Shown here piece after piece: positions 33,489 through 46,200 of a stretch of DNA of 64,000 nucleotides (its first letter is position 1; every line of letters begins with the position of its first letter). This DNA is from Brachynemurus nebulosus (Eukaryota; Arthropoda; Insecta; Neuroptera; Myrmeleontidae). Where the stretch lies: the NCBI GenBank assembly GCA_035578155.1, contig JAPWDM010000016.1, forward strand, positions 8,917,044 through 8,981,043, given 5' to 3'. Under the pieces are notes generated by a model, which was not told the DNA's origin, made no database searches, and was given only the letters and a program-made list of their open reading frames with translations. A program made the position numbers and the translations under genes.

Positions 33489-34244
33489 TTATAATATATT
33501 AAGCGAACTATTAATTTTGTTAATTAATGTATCATTATTTACGTCTTCGTACACAACAGCAACGTCGTCGGCAAATAATATATTCTTATCGTTTAGAATT
33601 GAGCTAATATCATTGATATAAATTAAAAACAGGAGAGGACCTAAAATTGACCCTTGCGGGACACCACATCTTATATTCATTTTTTCTGGCAAGATAGACT
33701 CTTGATGTCCATTAATTACCGAAGTTAGTTTAATTTGTTGCATTCTTCCCGTTAAATATGACTTGATTAGATCTAGTGTTACTCCTCTTATTCCGTACTC
33801 GGACAATTTAATTATTAAGAGATCCAGGTGAACTGAATCAAAAGCTTTCGTTAGATCGAAAAGAGCTAACGTATTTAGATATTTTTTATTCCAAGCATTT
33901 AAAATATTATTCAGTGTTTTAAATATTGCCAATATCGTTGAGGAGCCACTTCTAAAACCATGTTGATTGTTACTAATAAATTTAAATTTAGTTAGATAAT
34001 CATTAATTCTGGTATACATAAGTTTTTCCAAAATTTTATCTATAGCTGATAAAAGGGATATGGGTCGAAAATTTTCTGGAAGGTTTTTATCTCCTTTCTT
34101 ATGAATGGGTGCAACAATAGCAAGCTTTAACAATTCCGGAAATTGTCCTTGTAAAAAGCATGTATTCTTAATATGGCAAATTGGAGCAGCTAAATTAATA
34201 AAATGTATTTTAAATAATTCATTTGGGAAGCCATCCCATCCCAC
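33489..34244 (-). pseudogene. Non-LTR reverse transcriptase
   Basis: In order: WDGFPNELFK, FRPISLLSAIDKILEKLM, QHGFRSGSST, DLTKAFDSVH, GVPQGSILGPLLFLIYIND and the catalytic FADD box. This set defines an APE-type non-LTR reverse transcriptase of the Jockey/CR1 group. The 251-residue frame lacks the very N-terminal RT blocks, which lie upstream in other frames. No stop interrupts the catalytic core, in contrast to flanking parts. Confidence 0.88.
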
Positions 34245-34593
34245 AGACTTAGTATTTTTTAAATTTAAACAGGTTGTAATAACCTATTGCTCCAGACAAG
34301 GGTAAAAATATAAACTCTGACAGTTATTAATGTTATTAAATTTTACCTGAAGATTTGACTGACTTAAATTTAACTTATCGGTAATGTTGATAAAAAACTC
34401 ATTAAATTAATTTGCAGTGTCCTCAACATTGTTGTCATTATTGGTTTTATTCTCATTGAACGAAACATTATTTTTGAAACTATCAATAATTTTCTATGCT
34501 ACTTTACTTTTGTCTGAAGAATATTCCAGCAAATTATTATAATAATTATCTTTAGCAGTTATAACTTCTTTAGCTAATTTTTTACAAGTGGTT

Positions 34594-34830
34594 TTACTTT
34601 TCTATTAAATCATTATTTTTAATATTCATACCATTCAGATCTTTAATCAATAAATATAAATCTCTTTTATTTTGAGACAATTGTTTAATATTTGATGTTA
34701 TCCATTTATTTTTATTATTTAATTTATTATTTACGCATACTTTTTTAATTGGGAAAGAAATATCAAAATAATGATTTAATGTTTCATAGAACAACGTAAA
34801 CATATCGTTGACATTTGTACAATTAAACAC
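34594..34830 (-). pseudogene. Non-LTR endonuclease-RT linker fragment
   Basis: Continues the element between endonuclease and RT; contains KWITSNIKQLSQNKRDLY, a box typical of the region just before the RT domain. Confidence 0.6.
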
Positions 34831-34960
34831 GTCCTGCCATGTTTCATTACTAATTAAATAATCAAAAGTAAAATGATTTGCACTATTGTATTCACGAATA
34901 TTCCTAAAAATTTTATTACTATTGCCAAAATTATATTTAAAATCATACCTAATACTTAAT

Positions 34961-36400
34961 GGGTCATTTCATTTCAAATCATCCAATAAAAACATAAAAT
35001 GTCACCCATAACCTCAGATTTAGCTGAAAATTTTTTTGTTTGTTTACTTAGCCATCCTAATCATCTGTACAAAATTTAAAAAAATTATCTCTAATAGTTT
35101 TCAAGTTATTAATTTTTGAAATATAGCAAAATAGGGTTAAAATGATGTTTCCGTGGTATCACTTTCGGTGACGTTATTATATTAAAAAATCCATAACTTC
35201 TGTAAAATTTAACATAAAGCAATAATTTTTTCATCAAAATGTTCAGAAAAGTCAGGAGATTACAGGAAAAAAAAATTTGGTTAATTATCACTTCATGTTT
35301 CTATGTAATGCTTTGTTAGACTTAAATTTTGAGACATTTTTTAATCGATAAACAAAAAATTTTTAAAAGTGATTATTGACCAAAGGCACTGCAGTAACCT
35401 TAGTAATTTTTTTTTTTAATTTACCCTAAAGATGTAAAGTAAAATAATATGGAACAAAAATAATGGTTTTTTACCCGCTAAAATTTTTCAGACACGTCCG
35501 ACGTCGGGAAGCTCAAAAAACGAGCTTTTGGAATAATTTCCCAAAATTTAAAATTTTTGTTTACACTATTGGAAAGAGGAGAAAAAATTACATAAAAAAG
35601 GTCTTTAAACTATTATTCTATGTCAACTAGTTTCCAAGAAAAACTAACTTATATAAATGCTCGCCGTATATACCACTGTCGCAGCATCCTGCATAACATA
35701 GTGAATTTCCATTTATAAAAATTAGTTTTTCTTGGAAACTAGTTGACATAGAATAATAGTTTAAAGACCTTTTTTATGTGATTTTTTCTCCTCTTTCCAA
35801 TGGTGTAAACAAAATTTTTGAATTTTGGGAAATTATTCCAAAAAGCTCGTTTTTTGAGCTTCCCGACGTCGGACGTGTCTGAAAAATATTAGCGGGTAAA
35901 AAACCATTATTTTTGTTTCAGATTATTTTAGTTTATATCTTTAGGGTAAATTAAAAAAAAAAATTACTACGGTTACTGCAGTGCCTTTGGTCAATAATCA
36001 CTTTTAAAGATTTTTTGTTTATCGATTAAAAAATGTCTCAAAATTTAAGTCTAACAAAGAATTACATAGAAACATGAAGTGATAATTAACCAAATTTATT
36101 TTTCCTGCAATCTCCTGACTTTTCTGAACATTTTGATGAAAAAATTATTGCTTTATGTTAAATTTTACAGAAGTTATGGATTTTTTAATATAATAACGTC
36201 ACCGAAAGTGATACCACAGAAACATCATTTTAACCCTATTTTGCTAAATTTCAAAAATTCATAACTTGAAAACTATTAGAGATGATTTTTTTAAATTTTG
36301 TACAGATGATTAGGATGGTTTAATAAACAAATAAAAAAATTTTCAGCTAAATCTGAGGTCATGGGTGACATGACCTGGATGAAGTGGCGTGTAATGACCC
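34961..36400. mobile_element. Foldback element with arms of about 650 bp
   Basis: Arms at about 34980-35650 and 35705-36375 are near-identical inverted copies around a short centre with CGCCGTATATACCACTGTCGC. Ends GGGTCATTTCA and TGTAATGACCC are less well matched than the inner arms. It splits the minus-strand non-LTR element. The 60-codon frames it contains (both arms give the same one) are accidental mirror images. Confidence 0.8.
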
Positions 36401-36486
36401 TAAAATGCATTATGGTCAGAAAATGAAACTTGAAAGTTATCAGATTTATAATTTTTGACATTATTGTCAGTATGTTATCAATTAAT

Positions 36487-36793
36487 GCTGGCGTTCCAAA
36501 CGAAAATTTTGTTTGCCTAACGTTAGCCAACGGAATTTTCACCGTTACAAACCAGAGGGCACGCATTCAAAAAATTAATATACATTATATATTAAACAAC
36601 AATTTCTAACATGGTGACTGATTATTTTTATTCCATAATTTTTAAATGTGGCTGTACTTCAGAAATTAAGTATTTATACCGTGAAAAAATATTTAACGTG
36701 CATTAATTTTTGAATCAGAGCCCTCTGGTTTGTAACGGGGAAAGCTCCGTTGGCTGACGTTAGGCTAAAAAAATTTTCGTTTGGAACGCCAGC
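36487..36793. mobile_element. MITE with long TIRs, AAT flanks
   Basis: Ends GCTGGCGTTCCAAACGAAAA and its inverse start TIRs of about 75 bases with some mismatches. AAT flanks both ends (36484-36486, 36794-36796). Inserted in the endonuclease region of the minus-strand retroelement. Confidence 0.85.
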
Positions 36794-36868
36794 AATGTTT
36801 CAGATACAGATGTTATCCTTGTCGCACTTGTTAGACAACATGACAAACCAAATGAGCTAATTAAGTTA

Positions 36869-37204
36869 CTAAATTTTTTTCACTTTGTAGTCAGTGGCGT
36901 GCATCAAATTTAAATTAAAATCACCGCACACAAAAACTGGCATATTATATTTTAAACAGATAGTTAATATCTCCTCAAAAACACTCATAAATTGCTTAGT
37001 ATCACTTTCTGGGACTCTATAAATACTAACAATAAAAAATTTATTATCAGTTAACTTAACTGCACAACACTCAATATTTTTTTCGATACTAAGTTGGGAT
37101 ACTTCATGTAAACGTGAAACCGGAAATTTTTCATTGGTATACATAGCTACACCTCCGTGAATAGAGTCCTTTCTACAAAAACTTGTAGCTAAGTTAAAAC
37201 CCAT
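36869..37204 (-). pseudogene. Non-LTR APE-type endonuclease
   Basis: Contains GGVAMYTNE, IYRVPESD and VCGDFNLNLM, the core strands of the exonuclease-III-like nuclease used by this group to nick target DNA. The next conserved block (ALIDNILTIMS) is found across the MITE at about 36410-36495. The N-terminal catalytic blocks lie upstream and are not in a clean frame. Confidence 0.82.
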
Positions 37205-37428
37205 TCATTTAAGATAAATAATTTCATCGTTATTAAGCCAATGTTCACAAATACACAGAAAGTTGAACGAAGAATAATTTGATAATAATTCCATTTCATT
37301 TGTTTTATGACGAATACCTTGAATATTTAGGAACATACCTAATATTAAATTCTTGATTTGAGTATGCACAAATGGTATTAGATGGAAGAATTAGATTAAC
37401 TTTGGAACAGTCATTTGATAGGCTGCTC

Positions 37429-37870
37429 TCAAAACTTAGCTTGTTTTGCTGGAAAAAAACATCTCTTGACTAAAGAGTACTGTGGCCAGGTGTTTTCATC
37501 ATACATTTCATGTAACAATTCAGCATTCGCTTCAATTTTAAAACTCGCACTGATTCCCAAATTATTTAATTTTTCACAGTTGAACACAAGCTTAGGAAAT
37601 TTCTTACTTAAGTAACTTATAACCTGTTCTGCAGTGGTATCTTTTCCCATGCGTCCCAAATGTAAATTTTTTATCCACTGCCTTTAAACTAACTTCCTCT
37701 GTTGATTTACCATGTATGATTTGTCGACGTTTTCTTTTATTCACTACAGTTGTGAATCCGTCATCATTTAATTCACTCCCCGGTTCTTCCGACTGAGAAA
37801 TATTTACAGGATTAGTTTTAGCCACATTGTCATGTTTCAGTTCATAAATTTGTTTTGTATCCTTTTTAAC
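37429..37870 (-). pseudogene. Non-LTR ORF1, C-terminal part
   Basis: Two minus-strand frames (37604-38002 and 37429-37659) together carry GFTTVVNKRKRRQ, then the GRMGKDTTAEQVISYL block and an ISASFKIEANAEL box. These resemble the C-terminal domain of ORF1 proteins in insect CR1/Jockey-type elements. A frame slip lies near 37650. The start of the longer frame belongs to the foldback insertion, not to ORF1. Confidence 0.65.
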
Positions 37871-38496
37871 GGTCTGGTCAGATTTTGACTTACAAATAAA
37901 GGTCTTGAAGTGATAATTCCCAATTTTAATGAAACTTGGTAGATGTGTATAACACATAAAAATAACAGACACGTATTTTTCTTTATCGGCCACAAACGGC
38001 ATTTAAGGGGTGAAATCCACTCCTAAAATTGGGGTAAAAATTTAATTTTGTTAAATTACTCGAAAACTATAATAGATAGCAAAAAAGTTTAAATTGACAC
38101 AACCCTTCATTTAATATCAAATATGAAAACTACATCAAAAATGCTAGTTTACCTGTTTTTACTAAAAGCCATTACGTTAAATCTAAAAGCTTAAATCTTA
38201 ATCTAAAATCTTACATGTGTACTCAATATTTTACTTATAATATCTTTAAAAATAACTTTTTAAATCGTTTTTATTTATTGTATTTATACTCTACAATTAA
38301 TATTTAAAAAAAAATATTGGCTAAAATTTTATTATAATGTTATTTGTACAAAATTAAGAGCTCTATACAAATTCCGGTAGCTCTAGTTAATATTGGAAAT
38401 TAGGGAAATATTTTAAAAACACAATCGGTAGAGACAAAATTTAAATTGATGTAGCATAATTTTGTTCTAGAGCTCGAAAAAATATACAGGGATATT

Positions 38497-38499
<3 letters not shown>

Positions 38500-38586
<87 letters not shown>
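38500..38586. repeat. (AT)n microsatellite
   Basis: About 43 TA dinucleotides inside the foldback element. Confidence 0.95.
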
Positions 38587-38588
<2 letters not shown>

Positions 38589-38688
38589 CCAGTGTCGTAG
38601 TTATTAACGGGTCTTCAGAAAAAATTAAATATTTACTATGCCCAATTTTTAGTACAACCTACTTCCGATTTTTCAACATTGGTGAATT

Positions 38689-38847
38689 CTTTGCAAAATA
38701 CCACTTTTATTTTTGAAACTGTGACAATATTGTTTCGAACCGTTAGTTCACTTTCAAACAGAATATTCAATATTCTGTTTGAAAATGAACTAACGGTTCG
38801 AAACAATATTGTCACAGTTTCAAAAATAAAAGTGGTATTTTGCAAAG
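38689..38847. repeat. 159-bp palindrome without spacer
   Basis: CTTTGCAAAATACCAC at the left and its reverse complement at the right enclose a continuous palindrome centred at AATATTCAATATT. I saw one mismatch per 79-base arm. Confidence 0.9.
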
Positions 38848-40495
38848 TAAAATATTTGTTTATTATTTATAAATATGGAATACCATAAAGTAACGCTCAA
38901 ATCTATTAATATTATTGGTGAATTCCGTTCGGATCAACGTTATTTCACAGATATGCGAGTAACATTTTTACAATGAAGCCTTTTTAATTTTTAGTAGTAA
39001 TCGTGTAATATTAAATTTCCTTTAGAGTACTATTTTACTAGTTAATAAAAATGCTGGATCATTAATTTCAAAAGAATAATTTATACTGTAAAGTAAAATT
39101 TGTTATGTATAAAAACTGTAATAATTAATTACATAGAAATATGCAAAAAATATGACTATTAGTCAATTTAAATTTTCCCTCTACCGATTCTGTTTTTAAA
39201 ATATTTCAACAGTTTGGGGGGGAATGGTCTACCCACACTGTCAACTTCCCATTGGGTGTCCTTAAAGACTACTGTACGCAAATAATTCTTTTTTCATTTC
39301 AGGGGGCTACTCCCCTGGACCCCGATAGTGGCTTTGCCCCTTGTCCCTCACCGGGGACTTCGCCCTCTGTACCTAAGGATGGGTACCCTTATAAAACAAA
39401 TGTTATTATCATTTGTTCTTAAGATATGCACGACAAAAAATATTTCATGAAAAGTTTCTTATTTCGTGTTTTTTTCCTTAAATTTTGTAATAATTTACTG
39501 GAGTTTTAACATCAATTAGGTTTTTAGGCCATTATATAATAAAGACATGGTAACAAATCTATATGATCTATGTTGTGTGAAATAAGTTAATTCCGTTTTT
39601 TATCACAAAAAACAAACCGCTAATCCGAATTTGTTGAAAACTTTATCCGGTCTTTATTTTTTAATTAGACATCTAATGAAATTAGTCCGAAGCTGATATC
39701 ATCATTTGTTCTCGAGATATGCGAGACGAAAAAAAATTCACGAACGAACGAACTAACGAGCACACACATAGACATCACACTAAAAACGGTGGATTCGGAT
39801 TCTAGTGACTTTGAAAAGTGGAGATATGTCCAAATTAGCAATTCGTAAAATCGGGCCCATTACAATAACTTCCAATGAGAAGTTAACTAGAGCTACTGGA
39901 ATTTGTATAGAGCTCTTAATTTTGTCCGGATAACATTATAATAAAATTTTATCCAATATATTTGTTTAAATATTAATTGTAGAGTATAAATACAATAAAT
40001 AAAAACGATTTAAAAAGTTATTTTTAAAGATATTATAAGTAAAATATTGAGTGCACATGTAAGATTTTAGATTAAGATTTGAGCTTTTAGATTTAACGTC
40101 ACGGCTTTTAGCAAAAACAGGTAAACTAGTATTTTTGATGTAGTTTTCATATTTGATATTAGTATTTTGATTGGTCGAACCATATTCACCCTATTTCAAA
40201 ATTTACCCTCAATTTTATAGTCAAGGCCCCTCCAGTAGGTCCGACCCTGGATTTGAGTACATCAGTAGAAACATCTTTCAAAATGAAGGGTTATGTCAAT
40301 TTAAACTTTTTTCTATCTATTATAGTTTACAAGTAATTTAACAAAATTAAATTTTTACCCCAACTTTAGGGGTGGATTTCACCCCTTAAATGGCGTTTTC
40401 GGCCGATAAAGAAAAGTGTCTGTTATTTTTATGTTTTCTACACACCTACCAAGTTTCATCAAAATTGGGAATTGTCACTTCAAGACCTTTACTTG

Positions 40496-40729
40496 TTACA
40501 GATTTTCTTTCCCGGATAAAGGGTGTTTCTCCGCCACTGAAGAATTATTTTTTGACATTTCAAGTTTTAAACTGTTTACTTCTTTGCATAACAATTCATT
40601 TGATAATTTTAAATTTTGAATTTCTTTTTTTAAAGATACAGTTGCTTCTTCCACTGATTTTTTAATTAAATTTTGAAACACTGCACCAAACTCTTTAGAT
40701 AGGAAAAATTCTTTAATTATAGAACTCAT
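40496..40729 (-). pseudogene. Non-LTR ORF1, N-terminal coiled coil
   Basis: The frame SSIIKEFFLSKEFG continues into VSLKKEIQNLKLSNELLCKE, a Leu/Lys heptad pattern predicting a coiled coil, as in ORF1 proteins that trimerise. The frame stops at the junction with the foldback element. Placement next to the rest of ORF1 supports one disrupted gene. Confidence 0.6.
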
Positions 40730-40924
40730 AACTTAAAATATTCAACTGCAGGTAGATTAAATGAATCAGATCGTATAGAACTCATATTATTACAATTTTC
40801 ACTAACATTCATATCAGACGAATTAATCATAAGTCCACTACGAGTCTCTATGTTGAATATGAATATGGCACAGTATAAATACGTAATAGTAATATACTAC
40901 GTATGTTAGGCCGAATTTACATAA

Positions 40925-41479
40925 TAGCACTACACTCTCGTCGAGGCAACACGAGGCGACGCGAGGCCGAGAGTGTAGTTGATGCTCTCGTGTTACCTCG
41001 CCTCGCCTCGTCAGGTCTCCGATCTGAGTCGGTTTTTTGTCACAAGTCAAAGGACACGAGACACGAGGCGAGGTGATCAACTATACTCTCGCATATACTC
41101 GTGTGTTGATATTCCATATGTTGCATATCTGCGTACTATTATGTTTTTATACATAACCTAAAATCATGCCTTAAATTTACAAAAACGTTATTTTAAACGT
41201 TATTTTAAACTTTTTTGTGTAATATGCATGAAGAAAATTATAGGATTCAACAGTACATAGAACTGCAGCAGCAGTTATTTAAATCCATGTCACCGACATC
41301 ACCCATCTTGTCCATCTATGATTGACATTTCAAACTATACGAACGCGTATGAGCAATATGAATAACTGAGTAATGAGCGAGAGTGTAGACGGGGTAGACG
41401 GTACATACTCGTGTTGTCTCGCCTCGTCAAAACCTCGACGAACGTCTCGTCGAGGCGACCTCGCGAGAATGTAGTGCTA
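40925..41479. mobile_element. MITE with CTCG-rich subterminal repeats
   Basis: TAGCACTACACTCTCG and CGAGAATGTAGTGCTA are imperfect inverted ends. The interior is full of CGAGGC/GCCTCG and TCGTGT motifs in both directions. No coding content and no certain duplication. Confidence 0.7.
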
Positions 41480-41742
41480 CTAACACGGGTTTAGTAACTA
41501 AAGCAAGTAGCTAAATTGAATAATTTTTTTGTTTAGTGGCTGTCTACACACAATTTAGTAAATTGATTTAGTATTAGTTGAAGTAGTAATACATAACCTA
41601 GTAAAACTAAATTAAAAATGGTACATAGTTGTCAATAAATTCGTTGTGCACTACAAAAATATATCAGATATATTAATAAGCGATTTAATCAGAAAAAATG
41701 TGACATTTATGTTTGAACTGACTTGTTGGTTCGACCTTTTAT

Positions 41743-42183
41743 TATATTCATGTCCCTGTCACTCTCCATTTAGTCTATTATAAAAAAATGGACCGCTTTT
41801 TGACGTCGCTGTAACTAATATACCAGATGGCGTTGATTTACTAGGGGATAAAATTAGAGTCGAGACATGAGGTTTAATAGTTCGCTCTTTTTCATCTAAA
41901 ATAAATTGGAAATAAATTAAATATTTAAAAAATACTTTAATTCAACCTAGAAAGATTAATTAAATTAAAAAATTTTAATTTCTCGTTAACACAGAACTTG
42001 GTGACGATACTTTTGTGCTCAATCATATGGTAATTAATTTTGACATCTATTTGATGAAAAATGCTCACATGTCCCAACTCTATTTAGTTTACCCCCTATA
42101 CCATTAGCGCCACGTAGCAAACGTAGCAAACTGTGACATGAAAAGGTCCGTCCTTGAAAACAAGTGGCAGGGACATGATTATA
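41743..42183. mobile_element. MITE with CATGTCCCTG ends
   Basis: TATATTCATGTCCCTGTCAC and GTGGCAGGGACATGATTATA form imperfect 20-base inverted ends. No coding content. Confidence 0.75.
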
Positions 42184-42888
42184 TTTATATATGATTTGTC
42201 CCAAATATATCCCATAAAAATGAAAAAAAATGTTATATATTTTTTTTTATTATTATTAGATGAAGAGTGGTTGTCAGACGAGTTTCAATTTTTTATCAAG
42301 TTACCTTCAGTGACTTTTTTTGATATTTATAATTTATATAATACAATAAGTACAAAAATTCCCAAAAAAATATTTGCAATAAACAAATATTTATGCGCCT
42401 ATATTTGTATATTCGAAATCTACTAAACACTTTACTAAACTAATGTGTTTACAGTGTTTACACCATATATGTAGCATACATATATAGCCAAATGGATATG
42501 AAAAAAACGTCCCAACATCGCCATGCAGATTTGGAAGTATTTTGTTCGTTTTGCGCAAATGCGACTTTTTTGGTGGTAATATGAACCAATCTGAACAGTA
42601 AACACGGTAAACACTAATTGATGCATCTGCGCAAAACAACTGAAGTGCCTCTACCGTCTACCCGATGTCTATCCGTCTCACTTCATCGGAACCACTGCCT
42701 CTTATAGGGATTGGCCGATAGATATATGAATAGTATGGATGCGCCCCTACCTACTTTTTAGAAACATTCAGTTGAAGTCACCACTAACAGCAACTGGAGA
42801 CTAGTAGTCGTCAGTATTACTTTGGTTTTAATCAAGTATTGTACAAATTTGACTGTGATTATTTTAAAGTTTTAATTTTTTTTTAAAA

Positions 42889-42959
42889 ATGGTTATGTGC
42901 GTTGCTTATGGCTGTAACAAATCTACGAATAAAAACCACGAAGGAATTCATTTTTTCCG
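42889..42959 (+). pseudogene. P element 1, exon 1 (start of THAP domain)
   Basis: ATG 42889 starts a THAP zinc finger: CVAYGC supplies the first two zinc ligands (CX4C), followed by IHFF and the splice donor CCG-GTAAGT at 42960. The exon ends after two bases of an Arg codon, and the acceptor at 48087-48088 completes it in frame. THAP domains bind the element ends in P transposases. Confidence 0.82.
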
Positions 42960-43207
42960 GTAAGTAAATATTTGAATTTAATTCTCACTTGTTAAAATTG
43001 GAATTAAACTTAATTTTAAAAAACTTTATGTTCGGATTCTTACTAATCATAAATTATTACATATTTTATCTACAATTTAAAATAAGTTTTTAGCGAATTT
43101 CCAAAACTGGAAATTCAGCTTTTACGCCAGGTGTCATGGTGCGACCTAAGCCCGAGACCATATCAGAAATATGTTTTGAGGTCCCTAGAATACGAAAATG
43201 ATATTCA

Positions 43208-43209
<2 letters not shown>

Positions 43210-43280
<71 letters not shown>
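43210..43280. repeat. (AT)n microsatellite in intron 1
   Basis: About 35 AT dinucleotides. Confidence 0.95.
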
Positions 43281-43284
<4 letters not shown>

Positions 43285-46200
43285 CCGCGCGATAACTCTC
43301 GAACGAAGCGTTTAATGCTTATGAAATTTTGTGTGCGAATTCGATTTTCCAAATCGTTGGATGAGTTCGTTAGCCAGACACGTCGGATGCCCAGAAGTAG
43401 GTTTTCCGGGCGTTTTTTGTCAACAAAATGAGTTTTTTGCCAGAATTAAGCAATTTTTCAAATTTTTTTTTACACTAAGCCATTGTAAAAGGTAAAACGC
43501 ATAAAAAATGTTTTTATACCGTTGCTCTAAATTACTTACTTTTCGAGAAAAACTAGGAAATATGTCGTTCTCCATTTCACTCGCACTCGCATTCTTTTTT
43601 TTTCTGTCTCATTTTTTGCGAGCTAAATTCGAAAAAAGCCGCTTTATAAGTAGCGTGTCATGATTTTTTTAATCCAATTTAACGATTCGGCTATATTCTA
43701 TTTCTCTGTCAGTTAAATGTTTTTATAATGTATCTCTGTTCCATTTTTTTTTACAAAAAAAATCCCGACGATATCTGTTATGTGATATGATCAGAATTTA
43801 GATCATATTTACACCTTCCTAAAATTAATAAGAGTTTGCTTCAATCGTATAAAAATTACGTTAAATCATATTCAAACAATAATATTTTTACGTAATTTTT
43901 TATCCAATTGACAATACAGTTATGATTAGAATTGTATAATCAGAGCATTCTAATATTAAATAATTTTGCACATTCAATTTTTTTTTTTAACAAAGAAAAA
44001 TTTTTTTAAATTTTGACACATTCTTTTATGAAATTTCGATTAAGAAATATTAAAAAATTTTAAAGTGAATCATTTAAAAAGAGTTAAAAATAAATTAAAA
44101 AGGAAACATTTCTCTATTTTAACATATTTGTAAAGAAAATTTTACAGTTTAGTTACAGTTTTTTGAAAAAATGTAATAACATTTTTACATACAATAAAGA
44201 TTATATTTGAACGGTAGGAAATCCACAAATTTTTTTTTATTTCTTTAATTAATTATTAAATTTGGTTTTAGAAGAAAATCTTCGTCTAATTCGCTCCAAG
44301 CCGAAAGTATAGCCACTAATAAGGACATTCCACTGTTAAAATAAATGGAAAATATATTGAAATTTATTTAATGAAAGCCATTCATACACATTTTTAAAAT
44401 ATCCTTTTGAATTATATAACAAATAAAATCTGTGTAAAAAAATCTAATTGACGTGTTTTTTCTCAATTTGCTAATATTAAGTAAGGCTCGTTAATTAGGG
44501 AGTGATTGTGTTAAAATTTTAATATAAAATATGGTAATTTTAACCCTCTTTAAAAGAACATTTCGATTTTAACAATAAAAAAATTTTAAAAAGTGTTTTC
44601 GTTTTTCCCGGATTACCAAAAACTGTTCATAGGCATATCTGTGACTAAAGTTGCCTCCCTTTCTTAAGAAAATAAAGTATTTTTAAAATTTTGTGCAAAA
44701 GAATAAAACACAATTAACGAAAAAAAAGTACGCGTTTCCATATTTTTAAGATTTTGTAGTACAAGAAAATCCTTATAAATTCATCATATCTGTTATTGCA
44801 TTTACTAGCTTTTACGCAATTTAATAAACAAAAGTCTGAAAATGGACGTAGAATCTCACTGTTATTAATTATTATGTCTTAGTCTTTTGAAAAATTATTT
44901 TTTGAACTAAAATAAGAATAGGAGGAATATAAACTTAGGGGTAAACGACAGGAGTATATAAACTTTATTTTAGATTCTACGTTTATTTTTACAGAAAATC
45001 ATCAAGTACCTATTATTTCTTTTTTGAATGTATAAATACAAAAAGTTCGAAATTATTTTATATTAGAATTTCAATTTTGGTCGACCCTACGGGTTGTCCC
45101 CATTTACTCTTTTCTCGTCTCTTTTGACCCCAATTTTTCATAGAGAAGAAATTATACGATTTTTGTTAATTTTTCAAAAACCACCGATATTTTTAAATTT
45201 TTTTGGATACTGCTGATAAAGTGACCATCTTCGCGTAAATTTTTAATATATTAAAGATTAGGTACTCATAAAATAAATACAAAAAAATACGGTGTGAAGT
45301 CGGAATGCGTACCTATTCATCCTTGTCTACGGTAGCACATTTTTTATTGACATAAATATTAGAAACGCAGGAAAAGAGACCAGGAATCAACATAGAAGTG
45401 GATTATGGTACGATATATATACTGAAAAAAGTGATTAGGACCAAAGTTATAGAGTTCAAAGTGATGCACTTGATGATCTTGAAGCACTTGACTCTCGTGA
45501 TGCACTTGACTTTGAAGTTGACCTTGAGGTCAATTTCCAAAGTCATTTGAAAATCATTTAATATTTTTCAAAAGGAGTAGTTTACTTTTCATCCCTAAAT
45601 GGTTCAAAGTATATTCGAACGAATTTCACATGCAAGATAGAAAATAAGTGATCAAGAAGTAATTTTGAAAAATACTTGCTCAATCGCAATCGGAAAAATA
45701 ATAGTTAATCATATGTTGAATTTAATTCCTAATATGATAACTATAGAGTAGCAATAAAAATTTTAAAAAATTTTGAAAATTTCTAATATAACATAAAGTT
45801 AATGTTTAACTTACAATTGGAGTGATATTAAATCTTTTCTTAACTTCTAAAATTACTTACAAAAATGTTTTCTTCTAATTTTTTCTATAAATTTGCGCCT
45901 ATTTTTTCATTTCGTCAGGTTTTTATTTTTTTTATTTTAGAAAAATAACGGAACAAATCAATTTTGAAGATAGATTGAGTCAATACATGAAATTACTGCT
46001 TATAGGTACAGGATATGGTCAAAGTTCGGCAATGGCTAATCATTTTCAACTGACCTTGAAAATCGATTTCAGGGTCACTATCAAGTGCATCGCTTTAAAT
46101 TCTACAAATTTGGTACTCAGCCCTTTTTTCAAAAAATATGCCGTTTCAAAAATATTTAGCTATAACTGTTTTCATCTACAGAGGTTGAATGGTGTTTTCT

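Larger units (their letters stand above)
37898..40490. mobile_element. Foldback/TIR element with arms of about 500 bp
   Basis: Begins AAAGGTCTTGAAGTG and ends CACTTCAAGACCTTT; inverted arms run to about 38400 and back from about 39890, with clear divergence. It separates the two halves of the ORF1 above. The centre holds an (AT)n run, a 159-bp palindrome, a GC-richer stretch at about 39215-39370, and AT-rich sequence. No transposase frame. Its arm sequence belongs to a family also seen at about 46190-46310 and 57440-57620. Confidence 0.75.
32630..40750 (-). mobile_element. CR1/Jockey-like non-LTR retrotransposon, heavily interrupted
   Basis: Read on the minus strand: ORF1 with a coiled coil (40496-40729) and a C-terminal domain (37429-37870), then APE endonuclease (36869-37204), a linker (34594-34830), reverse transcriptase (33489-34244) and C-terminal region (33002-33280). 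The 3' end at about 32630 has ATAAAG followed by TATTATTATTACT, a simple-repeat tail rather than poly-A. Three insertions split it: a foldback (37898-40490) in ORF1, a MITE (36487-36793) in the endonuclease, and a foldback (34961-36400) between endonuclease and RT. Dead copy. Confidence 0.8.

Noticed and set aside
35109..36264. Pair of near-identical 60-codon proteins
   Set aside because: They are the two arms of the foldback element.
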